The notes below the pieces were generated by a model. The model had not been told where the DNA came from, made no database searches, and saw only the letters and a list, made by a program, of their open reading frames with translations. Made by a program: the position numbers and the translations under genes. This document shows, piece by piece, positions 26,055 to 36,414 of a stretch of 64,000 nucleotides of DNA. The DNA is from Sipunculus nudus (taxonomy: Eukaryota > Annelida > Sipuncula > Golfingiida > Sipunculidae): positions 1,366,001 through 1,430,000 of the forward strand of contig JAPPUL010000095.1 of assembly GCA_026874595.1 (NCBI GenBank), given 5' to 3'. The number at the start of each line of letters is the position of its first letter. Position 1 is the first letter of the stretch.

Positions 26055-26942
26055 ATGAAGCTAATTATTTTATATATGCTATTAAGTTATTTTGTTGGGG
26101 TTGAGACTACCCATGCTAAAAGTGCTACATTTCGTTTTGAAGTTCCTAACGGGATTAAATATATAGAAGAGCAACACGAAACTATTATTACTGATTTTGG
26201 AGGGAAAAAGAAGAGAGTAGATACAATTACTGTAAAAACACAAATTGTCATAAAGAAACATGCTAAAGGCTACTTAGGTATTGCTAAAATTTTATCTATG
26301 AACATGACGATGGGAGGTAAGAAAATTAACAATCCTCTATTTGGGATACTTAGTAATACAGAGTTTACATATGATATTGATTCAAGAGGGTATCTAACTG
26401 ATATAAAAGGTTATGAAACGCTTGTAGAAGATATTAATAAAAACTTTCCTCCCGACATTAGAGCAAAGTTGTTAAAACTGCTAACACCGGAAGCGATAAT
26501 AAATAAGACTGCTGCTGAGTGGAATGGAAGGATAGGTCAGTTTGTAGATAAAACTGTTAAAGAGAAAGACCGGTGGGAAGTTAAAAGCAAATTTCCGGTA
26601 TCCCGACATAATTTAAACTATTATACAATAATAACATTCCCAAAGATTAAGCAATCAGGCAATAAAGTACTAGTAACGATAAGATATGCCTACGATATAA
26701 CAAAGGAAGGAGTAAAAGACCTATTAAGTGATTCCGCAAAATTATTAAAGATACCAAAGATAAAACCTTTAATAAAAGGTAAACCAGCAATTTATGGTGT
26801 GGGAGAAAGAGTGGTTGACGCAAAAACAATGTTGATAGAATCAGAAACAATGCATAAAGTCATAATTATGAAGATTGCAAGCAAAGAAGACTCTATTTTG
26901 ACGAAAAGAATAGAAACAAGAAAGTATAAGTATAAATATTAA
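26055..26942 (+). CDS. Exported protein of unknown function
   Basis: The 295-residue protein has a signal peptide (KLIILYMLLSYFVGVETTHA). The rest is beta-rich and lysine-rich: RFEVPNGIKYIEEQHETIITDFG, then IDSRGYLTDIKGYETLVEDI and a final VVDAKTMLIESETMHKVIIMK. This resembles periplasmic DUF6263-type proteins, but I cannot name the family with certainty. The region around residue 150 (WNGRIGQFVDKTVKEKDRWEV) is also typical of that group. It is a single gene with its own promoter. Confidence 0.6.
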   Translation: MKLIILYMLLSYFVGVETTHAKSATFRFEVPNGIKYIEEQHETIITDFGGKKKRVDTITVKTQIVIKKHAKGYLGIAKILSMNMTMGGKKINNPLFGILSNTEFTYDIDSRGYLTDIKGYETLVEDINKNFPPDIRAKLLKLLTPEAIINKTAAEWNGRIGQFVDKTVKEKDRWEVKSKFPVSRHNLNYYTIITFPKIKQSGNKVLVTIRYAYDITKEGVKDLLSDSAKLLKIPKIKPLIKGKPAIYGVGERVVDAKTMLIESETMHKVIIMKIASKEDSILTKRIETRKYKYKY

Positions 26943-27019
26943 GCAATAAGCGATAAGCAATGCAAGCAAGCGCTCCCACAAAAGAGAATATTAATTCCTA
27001 TCAAAAAAACAAGTAAAAG

Positions 27020-27060
27020 GGAAAAAGAGAGAACCTCTTTTAAGGAAACGGAATCCTTAA
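27020..27060 (-). terminator. Terminator-like hairpins downstream of tRNA-Asn
   Basis: On the minus strand, a 7-bp hairpin (TTAAGGA arms at 27040-27046 and 27054-27060) is followed by AGAG-GTT-CTCT and a CTTTTTCCCTTTT tract. This fits termination of the tRNA transcript. Confidence 0.5.
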
Positions 27061-27082
27061 GTACTATTACATATTGTTAAAA

Positions 27083-27158
27083 TGGCTCCCCCGGTAAGAC
27101 TCGAACTTACAACCTACTGGTTAACAGCCAGCCGCTCTACCGATTGAGCTACAGGGGA
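27083..27158 (-). tRNA. tRNA-Asn (GTT)
   Basis: The minus strand reads as a complete 76-base cloverleaf with acceptor TCCCCTG pairing CGGGGGA, D-arm GCTC/GAGC, anticodon stem GCTGG/CCAGT with loop CTGTTAA, T-arm GTAAG TTCGAGT CTTAC, then discriminator G and an encoded CCA. Anticodon GTT reads AAC and AAT. There is no other tRNA in the window. Confidence 0.97.
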
Positions 27159-27372
27159 ACGTAAGCTTTTTGGTAAACTTTGTAGGAATATATAGAAAAA
27201 GGGTGCTAACGTCAATAAATAATAATTAATAAATAATATAAATAGGGGCTTTGAAAATAATAATTAGGTTATATTTAAATAAAAATACAAGAGTGTTTAT
27301 AGGAGCTACAGAAAAAAGAGTATAAACAGAATTAGGAATATAAAATCAAAATGGATTATAGGTAAAAAAGAA

Positions 27373-29682
27373 TTGGAAGAAGACAAAGCAGAAAAATGGG
27401 TAAAGGAAGAATCGGAAATAAAGAAACAAATGCGCGAGGAGCTTGCGTTATCATATCACGAGGAAGGGCGTCCGGGGAAGATAGAGGTGGTTCCGACGAA
27501 GTCCTGCAGTTCTCAAAGGGACTTATCGCTTGCCTACACACCGGGAGTGGCGCTTCCGTGTTTAAAGATAAAAGAAGACAAACAAAACGCGTATAAATAT
27601 ACGTCAAAAGGAAACTTGGTAGGAGTGATAACGAATGGGACAGCAGTACTTGGGCTTGGGGACATAGGAGCACTTGCGGGCAAACCGGTAATGGAAGGGA
27701 AGGGGGTACTATTTAAGAAGTTTGCGGATATAGATGTATTTGACATAGAGCTTGAGACAAAGGATAAGGATAAGTTTGTGGAGGCGGTAAAGCTAATGTC
27801 GCCGACGTTTGGAGGTATAAATCTAGAAGACATAAGCGCACCGGACTGTTTTTATATAGAGAAGAAGTTAAAGGAAGAGCTTGACATACCGGTATTTCAC
27901 GATGATCAGCATGGGACAGCGATAATATCAGCGGCAGCGTTGTTGAATGCGGTAGAACTTGCGGGGAAGAAAATAGATGAAGTAGTAGTGGTGGTTAATG
28001 GGGCAGGGGCGGCGGGCATATCATGCGCACGTTTATATATATCTGTGGGAGTAAGGAAGGAGAATATATTCATGTGCGATAGGCAGGGGGTTATATATGT
28101 GGGGAGGGAAGGCGAGATGTGGTCGGAGAAGTTAGAATTTGCGATTGAGACACAGAAGAGGAGTTTAGAAGAGGCGATGGATGGAGCAGATGTATTTGTG
28201 GGGCTATCGGTTGGGGGAGTGGTAACACAGGCTATGGTAAAGAGGATGTCGAAGAATCCGATAGTATTTGCGATGGCAAATCCGGATCCTGAGATAACCT
28301 ATCCGGAAGCACTTGAGGCCCGAGATGATGTAATTATGGCAACGGGCCGAAGTGATTATCCGAATCAGGTAAATAATGTATTAGGCTTTCCATTTATATT
28401 TCGGGGGGCACTAGATACGAGTGCGCGCTCAATAAACGAGGAGATGAAGATAGCAGCAGTAAAAGCGTTAGCAGAGCTTGCGCGGGAGCCGGTACCGGAT
28501 GAGGTATTAAAAGCATATAATATACATTATCTTGAATTTGGGCGGGAATATATAATACCAAAACCCTTTGACCCACGAGCCTTAACATATGTAGCGAGTG
28601 CAGTAGCGCGTGCAGCAGTAAGTAGCGGGGTTGCCAGGGCGCCGATAGAAGATTTTGAAGAATATAGATTAAAGCTTGAAAAGATACACGGGACGCGAGA
28701 ATTCCTGGTTAGGAAGCTAATAAACCGGGTAAGAGGAAAGAAACACTTAATAGTGTTTCCAGAAGGCAACTCAGATAAGATACTAAAGGCAGCACATGTA
28801 CTATCAGATGAAAAGATAGCAACTCCTATATTGCTAGGAGACGAGGAAGAGATAATAGAGAAAGCAAGGAGTCAGAGGCTATCCCTTGAGGGAATAAAGA
28901 TAGTGGATCCTCTAAAATCAGAACGTAAAGATGCGTATGCAAAGAGGTTATACACGCTTCGTCAGCGTAAGGGGGTATTTTTGGGGACAGCACAAGAGCT
29001 ATTAAAGCAAAACATATATTATGGGATGATGATGCTTGACATGGGAGATGCAGATGGTGTGGTATCAGGGGTAACGCGACCCTATCCGGATACAATGCGC
29101 CCTGCGCTTGAAGTGGTAAAGATACGTGATGATTTGCAGGTAGTATCTGGTTTTTATCTAGTAATGTTTAAGGATAGAACATTAATCTTTGCGGATACGA
29201 CAGTAAATATAGATCCTAGTGCAGAGGAGCTTGCCCAAATAGCGTTTAACTGTGCGAAGGCGTCAAAGGCGTTTGGGATGGAACCTCGGATAGCGATGTT
29301 GTCGTTTTCAAATTTTGGAAGTGTAAGACACCGCTCGGCATCGAAGGTAGCAAAAGCGGTAAAGCTGGTTAGGCAAAGCAATCCGGATATAGTAGTAGAT
29401 GGTGAGATGCACGCAGATGTAGCATTAAGTCCGGATTTGATAGAGGAGTTTTTCCCATTTTCGCATATAAGGGGACATGCGAATGTTTTAATATTCCCGG
29501 AGTTACACTCAGCAAATATAGGATATAAGCTAATAAGCAAGCTAGCGAATGCAGAACTAATAGGTCCGATATTGATGGGGATGCAAAAGCCGGTGAATGT
29601 GCTTGAGAAGGGCTCGACAGTAGAAAACATAGTTAATATAGCAACGGTAACAGCGCTTGAGATAGATGAGGGGACATTTTAA
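27373..29682 (+). CDS. maeB: MaeB-type malic enzyme with phosphotransacetylase-like domain
   Basis: The 769-residue protein oxidatively decarboxylates malate to pyruvate. The N-terminal malic enzyme domain has [35 protein letters not shown] and [12 protein letters not shown]; the NAD(P) domain has [18 protein letters not shown]. From about residue 440 a phosphotransacetylase-like domain follows ([20 protein letters not shown] to [11 protein letters not shown]), which is regulatory in characterised MaeB. The start is probably TTG at 27373; ATG at 27430 is the alternative. The coding strand is strongly purine-rich. Confidence 0.95.
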   Translation: MEEDKAEKWVKEESEIKKQMREELALSYHEEGRPGKIEVVPTKSCSSQRDLSLAYTPGVALPCLKIKEDKQNAYKYTSKGNLVGVITNGTAVLGLGDIGALAGKPVMEGKGVLFKKFADIDVFDIELETKDKDKFVEAVKLMSPTFGGINLEDISAPDCFYIEKKLKEELDIPVFHDDQHGTAIISAAALLNAVELAGKKIDEVVVVVNGAGAAGISCARLYISVGVRKENIFMCDRQGVIYVGREGEMWSEKLEFAIETQKRSLEEAMDGADVFVGLSVGGVVTQAMVKRMSKNPIVFAMANPDPEITYPEALEARDDVIMATGRSDYPNQVNNVLGFPFIFRGALDTSARSINEEMKIAAVKALAELAREPVPDEVLKAYNIHYLEFGREYIIPKPFDPRALTYVASAVARAAVSSGVARAPIEDFEEYRLKLEKIHGTREFLVRKLINRVRGKKHLIVFPEGNSDKILKAAHVLSDEKIATPILLGDEEEIIEKARSQRLSLEGIKIVDPLKSERKDAYAKRLYTLRQRKGVFLGTAQELLKQNIYYGMMMLDMGDADGVVSGVTRPYPDTMRPALEVVKIRDDLQVVSGFYLVMFKDRTLIFADTTVNIDPSAEELAQIAFNCAKASKAFGMEPRIAMLSFSNFGSVRHRSASKVAKAVKLVRQSNPDIVVDGEMHADVALSPDLIEEFFPFSHIRGHANVLIFPELHSANIGYKLISKLANAELIGPILMGMQKPVNVLEKGSTVENIVNIATVTALEIDEGTF

Positions 29683-29889
29683 GTTTAATGATGTTGATGC
29701 CTAAGTTGATGCCTAAGTTGATGATAAATTAATAATAAATTAATGATAATAAGAATTAGGCTAAAAAATATAAAAGATATCTTAACTATAAAAGGGCTTA
29801 TATGTAAGGACGATATACTAGGGCAAGCTTTTTTTTTAAAAAAACAAGAGAGAGGAGAAAAATAGAGTATTGATAATATGGCAAATTAG
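29683..29889. other. Intergenic region with short repeats before rsmG
   Basis: The phrase gttgatgcctaa is repeated near 29691-29720, followed by AT-rich sequence. No DnaA-box cluster is seen despite the parAB-rsmG neighbourhood. Confidence 0.5.
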
Positions 29890-30546
29890 ATGGAAGTAAA
29901 GACACTAGAGCTTTTGAAGAGAGGGCTTAGCAGTCTTTCTATATATTATAGAGAAGAAGTTCTAGAAAAGCTTAAAAAGTATGTAAGCTTATACATGAGC
30001 TATAACGAGCGAGTAAACTTGTCATCGATAAGGGATGAGGAAGGAGTAGTAATCCGCCACATACTAGACAGCGCCTCGATATTTAAAGCATGCGCTTTGG
30101 AGGGGATAGAAGTTTATGGGAGACGTAGTATAGACCTTGGGAGTGGGGCAGGTTTTCCTGGGCTAGTATTAAAGATATTGGGAGATGGGAGTGGTTTTGG
30201 GTTTAGGATGGATTTAGCTGAGGTATCAAAGAAGAAGAATAGATTTTTAGAGAAAGTTTTATATGAGCTTGAGCTTTATGACGTAGGTCTTGTAGACTCA
30301 TCAGCAGTAAGGGTTAGCAGGGATTATGATGTACTTTACAGCAGGGCATTTGGAAGTCTTAGTAAGATTATAAGAGAGGGTAGAAGGTATGTGAAGGGAG
30401 GAGGGCTATTGCTTTGTTATAAGTCTCGGAAGGCATTTGAGGAGCTAGGTAGTTTAGAAGGGGGTGTCCAAAGCAGGTGCAGGGTGCTTGAGGTATCGGT
30501 ACCCTATTTGTCAGAGGAGCGACAGATAGTGGTGGTAGAGGTTTAG
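29890..30546 (+). CDS. rsmG: RsmG, 16S rRNA m7G527 methyltransferase
   Basis: The 218-residue SAM-dependent methyltransferase modifies G527 of 16S rRNA. Typical parts are LKKYVSLYMSYNERVNLSSIRD, HILDSASI and the SAM-binding SIDLGSGAGFPGLVLKI near residue 80, and later YDVLYSRAFGSLSKII. It is upstream of parA-parB, the classical order near many replication origins. The intergenic gap to parA contains 7-bp tandem repeats. Confidence 0.93.
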   Translation: MEVKTLELLKRGLSSLSIYYREEVLEKLKKYVSLYMSYNERVNLSSIRDEEGVVIRHILDSASIFKACALEGIEVYGRRSIDLGSGAGFPGLVLKILGDGSGFGFRMDLAEVSKKKNRFLEKVLYELELYDVGLVDSSAVRVSRDYDVLYSRAFGSLSKIIREGRRYVKGGGLLLCYKSRKAFEELGSLEGGVQSRCRVLEVSVPYLSEERQIVVVEV

Positions 30547-30556
30547 TATTTATACA

Positions 30557-30612
30557 AATGATAAAGGATAAAGGATAAAGGATAAAGGATAAAGGATAAA
30601 GGATAAAGGAAA
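30557..30612. repeat. 7-bp tandem repeat between rsmG and parA
   Basis: About seven copies of ataaagg in direct succession. Like the dsr leaders, it is purine-rich on the coding strand. Confidence 0.9.
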
Positions 30613-30677
30613 GGATATTAAGAAATGATATATGTAGAACAAAATATAATATATAAAGTGGTTGTGCAGGGGGTAAA

Positions 30678-31436
30678 ATGGGACGAGTTATAACGATAGC
30701 GAATCAGAAGGGGGGTGTAGGTAAAACGACTACGGCAATAAACCTATCAGTATACGTAGCAAGTCAGGGGAAGGAAGTTTTAATAATAGATATAGACGCA
30801 CAAGGGAATACGTGTAGTGGTCTTGGTATAAGTAAAGATGGTGATGCGGGTATATACGAAGTTTTGATGGAAGGGGTGTTACTAGAGGATGTAATAAAGC
30901 CAACAAGTTACAAAGGACTTGACATAGTGCCTGTTAATATAAACCTAGTAGGGGTCCAAGTTGAGCTTGCAAAGGAGGAGGGACGAGAGACTCGCTTACG
31001 GGATGCACTTAAGAGTGTCCGAGACAGATATAGTTATATATTTATAGATTGCCCGCCATCGCTTGATATAATGACAGTAAATGGTCTTGTAGCAGGAGAT
31101 AGTGTATTAATCCCGTTACAGTGTGAATATTTTGCATTGGAGGGGCTTGCGCAGTTATTACATACAATAAGCTTATTGCAAAAGGGATTAAATCCAAAGT
31201 TAGTGATAGAGGGAGTATTGCTAACGATGTATGACACGCGAACAAACTTATCAAATCGAGTACATGAAGAAGCGAAAGAGTTTTTCAAGGAAAAGGTTTA
31301 TGAAACGGTAATACCGCGTAATGTAAAGCTTGCAGAGGCGCCAAGTCATGGCAAAGCGATTTCAAGTTATGATCCAAACTGCACAGGAGCAGAAAGTTAC
31401 AAAAAGCTAGCAATGGAGATATTAAGTTATGGGTAG
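30678..31436 (+). CDS. parA: ParA (Soj), chromosome-partition ATPase
   Basis: The 252-residue ATPase has the deviant Walker A KGGVGKTTTAINLS, the Walker A' region VLIIDIDAQGNT and Walker B YIFIDCPPSLDIMTVNG. Length and lack of an N-terminal HTH mark the chromosomal type. It would bind DNA non-specifically and move ParB-bound origins. The end overlaps parB by eight bases, so translation is likely coupled. Confidence 0.95.
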   Translation: MGRVITIANQKGGVGKTTTAINLSVYVASQGKEVLIIDIDAQGNTCSGLGISKDGDAGIYEVLMEGVLLEDVIKPTSYKGLDIVPVNINLVGVQVELAKEEGRETRLRDALKSVRDRYSYIFIDCPPSLDIMTVNGLVAGDSVLIPLQCEYFALEGLAQLLHTISLLQKGLNPKLVIEGVLLTMYDTRTNLSNRVHEEAKEFFKEKVYETVIPRNVKLAEAPSHGKAISSYDPNCTGAESYKKLAMEILSYG

Positions 31437-32406
31437 AGAAGTACTTGGCAAAGGTCTTGGAGCGTTGTTGCAGGGAGGAGGGGGCAGGGGGGATGAGATA
31501 GTAAATGTAGATATAAATCTAATAGGAGCAAACGAGTTACAGCCGAGGAAATTATTTAATGCAGAGAAACTAAAGGAGCTCTCACGTTCTATAAAGGAGC
31601 AAGGCGTCTTACAACCGGTATTGCTTAGGCTTTTAGAGTACAATAAATATGAGTTAATAGCTGGCGAGAGGCGACTTCGGGCATCGAAGTTAGCAGGTCT
31701 AAAGAGCATTCCATCGATAATAAAGGAAATAGAGGGGGTACAAAGGTTAGAACTTGCCTTAATTGAGAATTTACAAAGGGAAGATTTAAACGCAATAGAA
31801 GAGGGAGAAAGTTATAAATATTTATTAAATCATCTAAAGATAACGCAAGAGGAGCTTGGCAAGAAGCTGGGTCGAAGTCGAGCTGCAATATCTAATACGA
31901 TGAGGCTATTGAAGCTGCCTTTGGAGGTTCAGGAGTTAATAATAGCAGGGAAGCTTACAGAGGGGCATGGCAGGTCGCTTTTGGGTTTGACTGATTATAA
32001 GAATATACTTGCTGTTAAAGATTACTTTCTAAGAAATCGTGTAAGTGTAAGGGAGGCAGAACGGATAGTAGACAAAGTAAATCGAGAAGAAGTTGTAGAG
32101 CTTGGGAAGGACAAGCAAATAAAGGATGCTGTAGCTGAGGGTTTAAAGGATGATGCTGAAAAACTTAGAAGTTTAGAAGAGGCTGCTTTAGAGGATGTTG
32201 ATTTAGCAGGTGGGGAGATGGAAGGGGAAAGGCTTATAAACGACATGGAAGGTTTAATAAAAGAATATTTTATAAAGAAAGATTTGAAAGCAAACGTAAA
32301 GATAACAAAAGACCGCAGCACATTGGCTAAAGGCAAGATAGAAATAAGCTATAATAGCAATACTGAGCTTAAGGCAATATTAAAGGCTATAGGGCTTGAA
32401 CTTTAA
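31429..32406 (+). CDS. parB: ParB (Spo0J), centromere-binding CTPase
   Basis: The 325-residue protein begins with a short ParA-interaction segment (LGKGLGALLQGG). The ParB/Srx domain follows (ELQPRKLFNAEKLKELSRSIKEQGVLQPVLLR, GERRLRASKLAG), with ENLQREDLNAIEEGESYKYLL and the HTH (TQEELGKKLGRSRAAISNTMRLLKLP). The dimer domain closes the protein. No parS site is seen in the window. Base use shifts toward T-rich codons after about 31970. Confidence 0.95.
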   Translation: MGREVLGKGLGALLQGGGGRGDEIVNVDINLIGANELQPRKLFNAEKLKELSRSIKEQGVLQPVLLRLLEYNKYELIAGERRLRASKLAGLKSIPSIIKEIEGVQRLELALIENLQREDLNAIEEGESYKYLLNHLKITQEELGKKLGRSRAAISNTMRLLKLPLEVQELIIAGKLTEGHGRSLLGLTDYKNILAVKDYFLRNRVSVREAERIVDKVNREEVVELGKDKQIKDAVAEGLKDDAEKLRSLEEAALEDVDLAGGEMEGERLINDMEGLIKEYFIKKDLKANVKITKDRSTLAKGKIEISYNSNTELKAILKAIGLEL

Positions 32407-32412
32407 GAACCT

Positions 32413-34425
32413 TTAGGCACGTCTTTTTCTAGAAAAAGACACAGAGTCTTTCTTTTTCTTTTTAGCCTGATTTAAATCCTTAAAGAAGGATGTTTGTATA
32501 GACTTATCCTTTGGCTGCTGATATTGTGATGTTTTAATAGAGCCTTCTTTATCTAAAGTAAAGGAGACATGAGCATTATTACTATTTATTTTAGTTGTGG
32601 TATTTTTAATAGTAACTTCGACCCTTGGATATATAGTATCAAATACAGAAATAACACCTTGGCTTGATACACTTTGAAGGTATACTTTAAGTTCATCTAA
32701 ATCTTTATTAATTTCATCGAACCTTTGAACGTAGTGTGTTTTATTTTCAATCATTTTGTTAAGAGCAACGTGTTTATCAATGGGGAAGTTGTCCCTTGCA
32801 GCTTGCTTTTGCTTTTTCATAGTGTTAATGTCGTTGGACAATTCGTTTAGTTTATGTTCAATTTCATCTTTATTTGCTTCTAATACTCTAAGCCTTTCTT
32901 TAGCCTCAGGGGCAATACCAGCCTCTACTTTAGTCTCTGTATAACTTTGAGAGCCCAGAACCTTAGCCTGTATTTCTTCCGAAGCTCGGATATGGCCACC
33001 TGTTATCGTGCCGCGTTTGCCAAGACAATATACATTCTTCCCATCAACATGACTATTTAATATGCCATCTGTTATAACCACGTTGCCTGCCGCTCTTACG
33101 TTTGCATTCTCTATGAATTTTGAAATGACATCTTTGCCTGCCTTTACAAGCCCTCCTTCTTTTCCTACTATCCCTCTTTGCACTATTATATCTGCGTCAG
33201 CTTCAATCTCGCATTTGCCTATATTTCCACTTACGTATATATTCCCTGCAGCCTTAACGCTAAATCCATCTTCTATATTACCAGATACATGTACATCTCC
33301 TAAAAATACTATTGACCCCGTTTTTACCCCAACATTGCCATTTACCTTATGAATTGGCTCAACTTCGAAAACATTATCTTCGTATACCGCACGTCCTGCT
33401 CCTGAGGCTATAACCTCAAGACCGTTTTCTAATACACGTGCATTCTTGCCAACCAAAAGCTCAACATCAGCTCCATCTGAGGGCTCTATATCCCTGCCTG
33501 TAACTGTCTTGCCTGGACTCCCTTTTGTGCTCGGCTCTTTTACTGCCAATAGTTGCCCGCTTACTACATTATGGATTAAGCCAAAGTCTGCAAAAAAATC
33601 TACCTTACCTGCTTCGTCCTCTACTAAGTTTATCTCTTGTTTATTGTCAAAGTATAATTTAATTTGGGCATTTTTACCGTTTTCTGGCCTAATCCCTTCT
33701 GCTATCACTACAGGATATCCGTATTTCCCATTCTCTATTATATCTTTTATCTTCTCTTCATTTATTCCATAACTTATTCCATATGATTTTAGTTGACTCA
33801 TTACCTCGGCAACCTCAAGTACTCGTCCGCAAAATAACGGCGGGTTTATAGTCAATGTTGCGTTTAATTCATCTTGTGATATGTTTACTTCCTTTATCCT
33901 TGAATCATATTCTATGTCAGGACGGTATTCTCCTATCTTGACCCACTCATTTTGTGCTTTTTTTACTGCTTCTTTTATCTTATCAAGTTGTGAGCCTTTG
34001 TATTGTTTCTTCTCAAGTAAATTGATTGCCTTTTCAAGTTTTACTCTTCTCCCAAGCCCTTTAGGTGGACTTATCTTTATAAATATTCCTGTTTTGCGCG
34101 ATATGAAGCTTATAGTCCCATCTATATCTTTTGGCTCTTCTTCTATTATCTTTGCTTTACTCTCTTCTGGTGCTTGGCTTTCTTCTATCTTCTCCTCGCC
34201 TTTTGTTATATCTCCATATACCAACACCCTGTATCTCTTCCGACCAAACCCCATAAAACCCTTACTCCCTTTTTCAAGCACTTCATATTCTATATCCTTC
34301 ATTTGCAGTAAATACCTTCCCTTCTCAAGACACTCTGACAAACTATACCCACTTACCTCTTTCTCCACCTTTTTTTCTACTTCTTGTGTCTTTAATTGGT
34401 TTTTAAGATCCTTAAATGTTGGCAT
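32413..34425 (-). CDS. fapA: FapA/DUF342 protein with N-terminal Jag-N domain
   Basis: The 670-residue protein starts with a Jag-N type domain (GYSLSECLEKGRYLLQMKD, SKGFMGFGRKRYRVLVYG). The DUF342 (FapA) region follows, with its beta-helical repeats (VHVSGNIEDGFSVKAAGNIYVSGNIG, IVQRGIVGKEGG) in residues about 370-490, then a coiled coil near 500-600. Related proteins occur in motile bacteria; the precise role is unknown. Purine bias is strong in the 5' two thirds and is lost near the 3' end. It is convergent with parB, only six bases apart. Confidence 0.85.
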   Translation of the reverse strand: MPTFKDLKNQLKTQEVEKKVEKEVSGYSLSECLEKGRYLLQMKDIEYEVLEKGSKGFMGFGRKRYRVLVYGDITKGEEKIEESQAPEESKAKIIEEEPKDIDGTISFISRKTGIFIKISPPKGLGRRVKLEKAINLLEKKQYKGSQLDKIKEAVKKAQNEWVKIGEYRPDIEYDSRIKEVNISQDELNATLTINPPLFCGRVLEVAEVMSQLKSYGISYGINEEKIKDIIENGKYGYPVVIAEGIRPENGKNAQIKLYFDNKQEINLVEDEAGKVDFFADFGLIHNVVSGQLLAVKEPSTKGSPGKTVTGRDIEPSDGADVELLVGKNARVLENGLEVIASGAGRAVYEDNVFEVEPIHKVNGNVGVKTGSIVFLGDVHVSGNIEDGFSVKAAGNIYVSGNIGKCEIEADADIIVQRGIVGKEGGLVKAGKDVISKFIENANVRAAGNVVITDGILNSHVDGKNVYCLGKRGTITGGHIRASEEIQAKVLGSQSYTETKVEAGIAPEAKERLRVLEANKDEIEHKLNELSNDINTMKKQKQAARDNFPIDKHVALNKMIENKTHYVQRFDEINKDLDELKVYLQSVSSQGVISVFDTIYPRVEVTIKNTTTKINSNNAHVSFTLDKEGSIKTSQYQQPKDKSIQTSFFKDLNQAKKKKKDSVSFSRKRRA
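32421..32440. other. Perfect 20-bp palindrome at the parB/fapA 3' junction
   Basis: GTCTTTTTCTAGAAAAAGAC is self-complementary over its whole length. It lies within the last codons of fapA and just past the parB stop. It could fold into a hairpin and act as a weak bidirectional terminator. Confidence 0.6.
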
Positions 34426-34749
34426 CTACTCTCCACAATGTACATAGGCTGTACGTCTTTTATTTTATGGATTATTTATAACTCTTTTACTTAAAGATAT
34501 ATACTTCGTCTTTAAATTTATATCTTATACTAATATTTTTTTGCTTAGTTTTATATTATTAGGACCTCTTTTATTTTTCGTTTGTTTTTTTAGTTAACTT
34601 TATTTAAGTTTACAAAAAATTGGGACCCTTTTGTATATAGGAAACACTTATATGTTAGTGTTCAACTCTATAGTATAGAGATTAGTGTTCCACATGTTTT
34701 AAGATTTACGTATTTTCTTATGCGTTTATATATTCTAGGAGTTTTTTTT
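34426..34749. promoter_or_regulatory. Leader of the aldolase gene with operator-like repeats
   Basis: No gene is seen. The last 110 bases hold GGAAACACT (34640-34648), AGTGTTC (34657-34663), a perfect inverted repeat CTCTATA-G-TATAGAG (34666-34680) and AGTGTTCC (34684-34691). The AGTGTTTCC/GGAAACACT pair also occurs at 20960-20995. This looks like an operator region for the aldolase gene. Confidence 0.5.
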
Positions 34750-35805
34750 ATGATAGACAAAATTGTTAAACATATTGGAGATAAGGAAGCTGACTTTCTT
34801 TTGAGTCATAAGTGCAGTACAATAGATAAGAGTCTTTTGCATCTGCCGGGCCCCGATTTTGTCGATAGAGTGTTCCTTAACTCCGACCGTCCTAATCGTG
34901 TGCTTGGAAAACTTTCTTGGCTTTTTTACTCAGGCCGTCTTGCTGGTTCTGGCTATCTTTCTATATTGCCTGTTGATCAGGGCATTGAACATTCTGCGGG
35001 AGCCTCATTTGCTAAAAACCCTATATACTTTGATGGTGAGAATATATTAAAACTTGCAATTGAAGGCGGGTGTAGTGCAGTTGCTAGTACCTATGGCGTT
35101 TTAGGGTCAATAGCAAGACGATATGCACATAAAATCCCGCTTATTCTTAAAATAAATCATAATGAGTTTTTGACTTATCCTAATAAGTATGATCAGATTA
35201 TGTTTGCAAATGTAGAACATGCGGCTGAGATGGGTTGTGCGGCGGTTGGAGCAACTATTTATTTTGGTTCTAAGGAAAGCAGCCGACAGATTATCGAGGT
35301 GTCAGAAGCCTTTCATAAGGCGCATGAGCTTGGCATGGCAACAATACTTTGGTGCTACCTTAGGAATTCGGAATTTAAAAAGAAGGATAAGGATTATCAT
35401 GTGGCATCTGATCTTAGTGCCCAAGCTAACCATCTTGGAGTAACCATAGAAGCAGATATAATTAAACAAAAGCTTCCTGAGAATAATGGCGGCTTTAATG
35501 CACTTAAGTTTGGCAAGACCGACTCACTTGTATATAGCAAACTGACAACAGATCATCCAATAGACCTAACGCGTTATCAAGTTGCCAATTGTTATATGGG
35601 AAGAGCAGGACTTATTAATTCAGGTGGGGCATCGGGTGATAACGACTTTCATGATGCAGTGAAAACTGCAATAATAAATAAGCGGGCGGGTGGCATGGGG
35701 CTTATATCTGGACGCAAGGCATTTCAACGGCCTATGAAAGAGGGTATAAAGCTTTTAAATGCTATACAAGATGTTTTTCTGTCTAAGGATGTAAGTGTTG
35801 CCTAA
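34750..35805 (+). CDS. fbaB: Class I fructose-bisphosphate aldolase, FbaB/DhnA type
   Basis: DhnA-type aldolase that cleaves or forms fructose 1,6-bisphosphate through a Schiff base. Signature parts are [49 protein letters not shown] and a late [13 protein letters not shown]. The frame is open from 34720, but the AGGAG at 34737-34741 is properly placed only for the ATG at 34750, giving 351 residues. The gene is single and has an operator-like leader. It would serve glycolysis or gluconeogenesis. Confidence 0.9.
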   Translation: MIDKIVKHIGDKEADFLLSHKCSTIDKSLLHLPGPDFVDRVFLNSDRPNRVLGKLSWLFYSGRLAGSGYLSILPVDQGIEHSAGASFAKNPIYFDGENILKLAIEGGCSAVASTYGVLGSIARRYAHKIPLILKINHNEFLTYPNKYDQIMFANVEHAAEMGCAAVGATIYFGSKESSRQIIEVSEAFHKAHELGMATILWCYLRNSEFKKKDKDYHVASDLSAQANHLGVTIEADIIKQKLPENNGGFNALKFGKTDSLVYSKLTTDHPIDLTRYQVANCYMGRAGLINSGGASGDNDFHDAVKTAIINKRAGGMGLISGRKAFQRPMKEGIKLLNAIQDVFLSKDVSVA

Positions 35806-35834
35806 AGGTTCTTTATTTTTTATGGTATTGTAAT

Positions 35835-36414
35835 TTATGGTAGTATTATCATATTGCTAAGAGGGCTGTCTAAGTTGTCGAGGGAGCTATATGCTGATAC
35901 AAAGATAATGTTACCAGATGTAGTATTTTGAATTTTTATGGAAAAAGCGTGAGTGCTACTTTTTACGGCACTAATGTCTTTTGGGTTATTCGAATTACTA
36001 ATCGGAGGGATATCAGAGCCTTTATTATCTGCGTCAAGAGGCAAAGAGCTATTGTCTATAACAAAAGACCTATCTTTGTTTTTATGTGCAGTTATAATTT
36101 CGCTTTCCTTGCCATACCATATTTTTATTTTATTGTAATCATATTGCTAAGAGGGCTGTCTAAGTTGTCGAGGGAGCTATATGCTGATACAAAGATAACG
36201 TTACCGGATGTAGTATTTTGAATTTTTATGTCAAAAGCGTGAGTGCTACTTTTTACGCTACTTATGCCTGTGGGCTCATTTGAACTGCTAATCGAAGGGA
36301 TATCAGAGCCTTTATTATCTGCGTCAAGAGGCAAAGAGCTATTGTCTATAACAAAAGACCTATCTTTGTTTTTATGTGCAGTTCTAATTTCGCTTTCCTT
36401 GCCATACCATATTT
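35835..36414 (-). pseudogene. Two headless copies of the Fn3-like gene 3' part
   Basis: Each of the two downstream copies can still encode the segment from WYGKESEIITAH to the end (LDSPLSNMIT), in different frames from the parent. ORFs of 69 residues starting at MPLDADNKGS remain in each. They have no signal peptide and no clear ribosome-binding site. They appear to be duplication debris, or a reservoir for recombination with the intact gene. Confidence 0.75.

Noticed and set aside
29683-30677. Replication origin near rsmG-parA-parB
   Set aside because: No cluster of DnaA boxes, no dnaA or mnmG gene, and gaps filled by simple repeats; the gene order alone is not enough.
34684-34700. parS centromere site
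   Set aside because: tgttccacatgtttta matches only one half of the parS consensus; the second half fails. No good parS was found near parAB.
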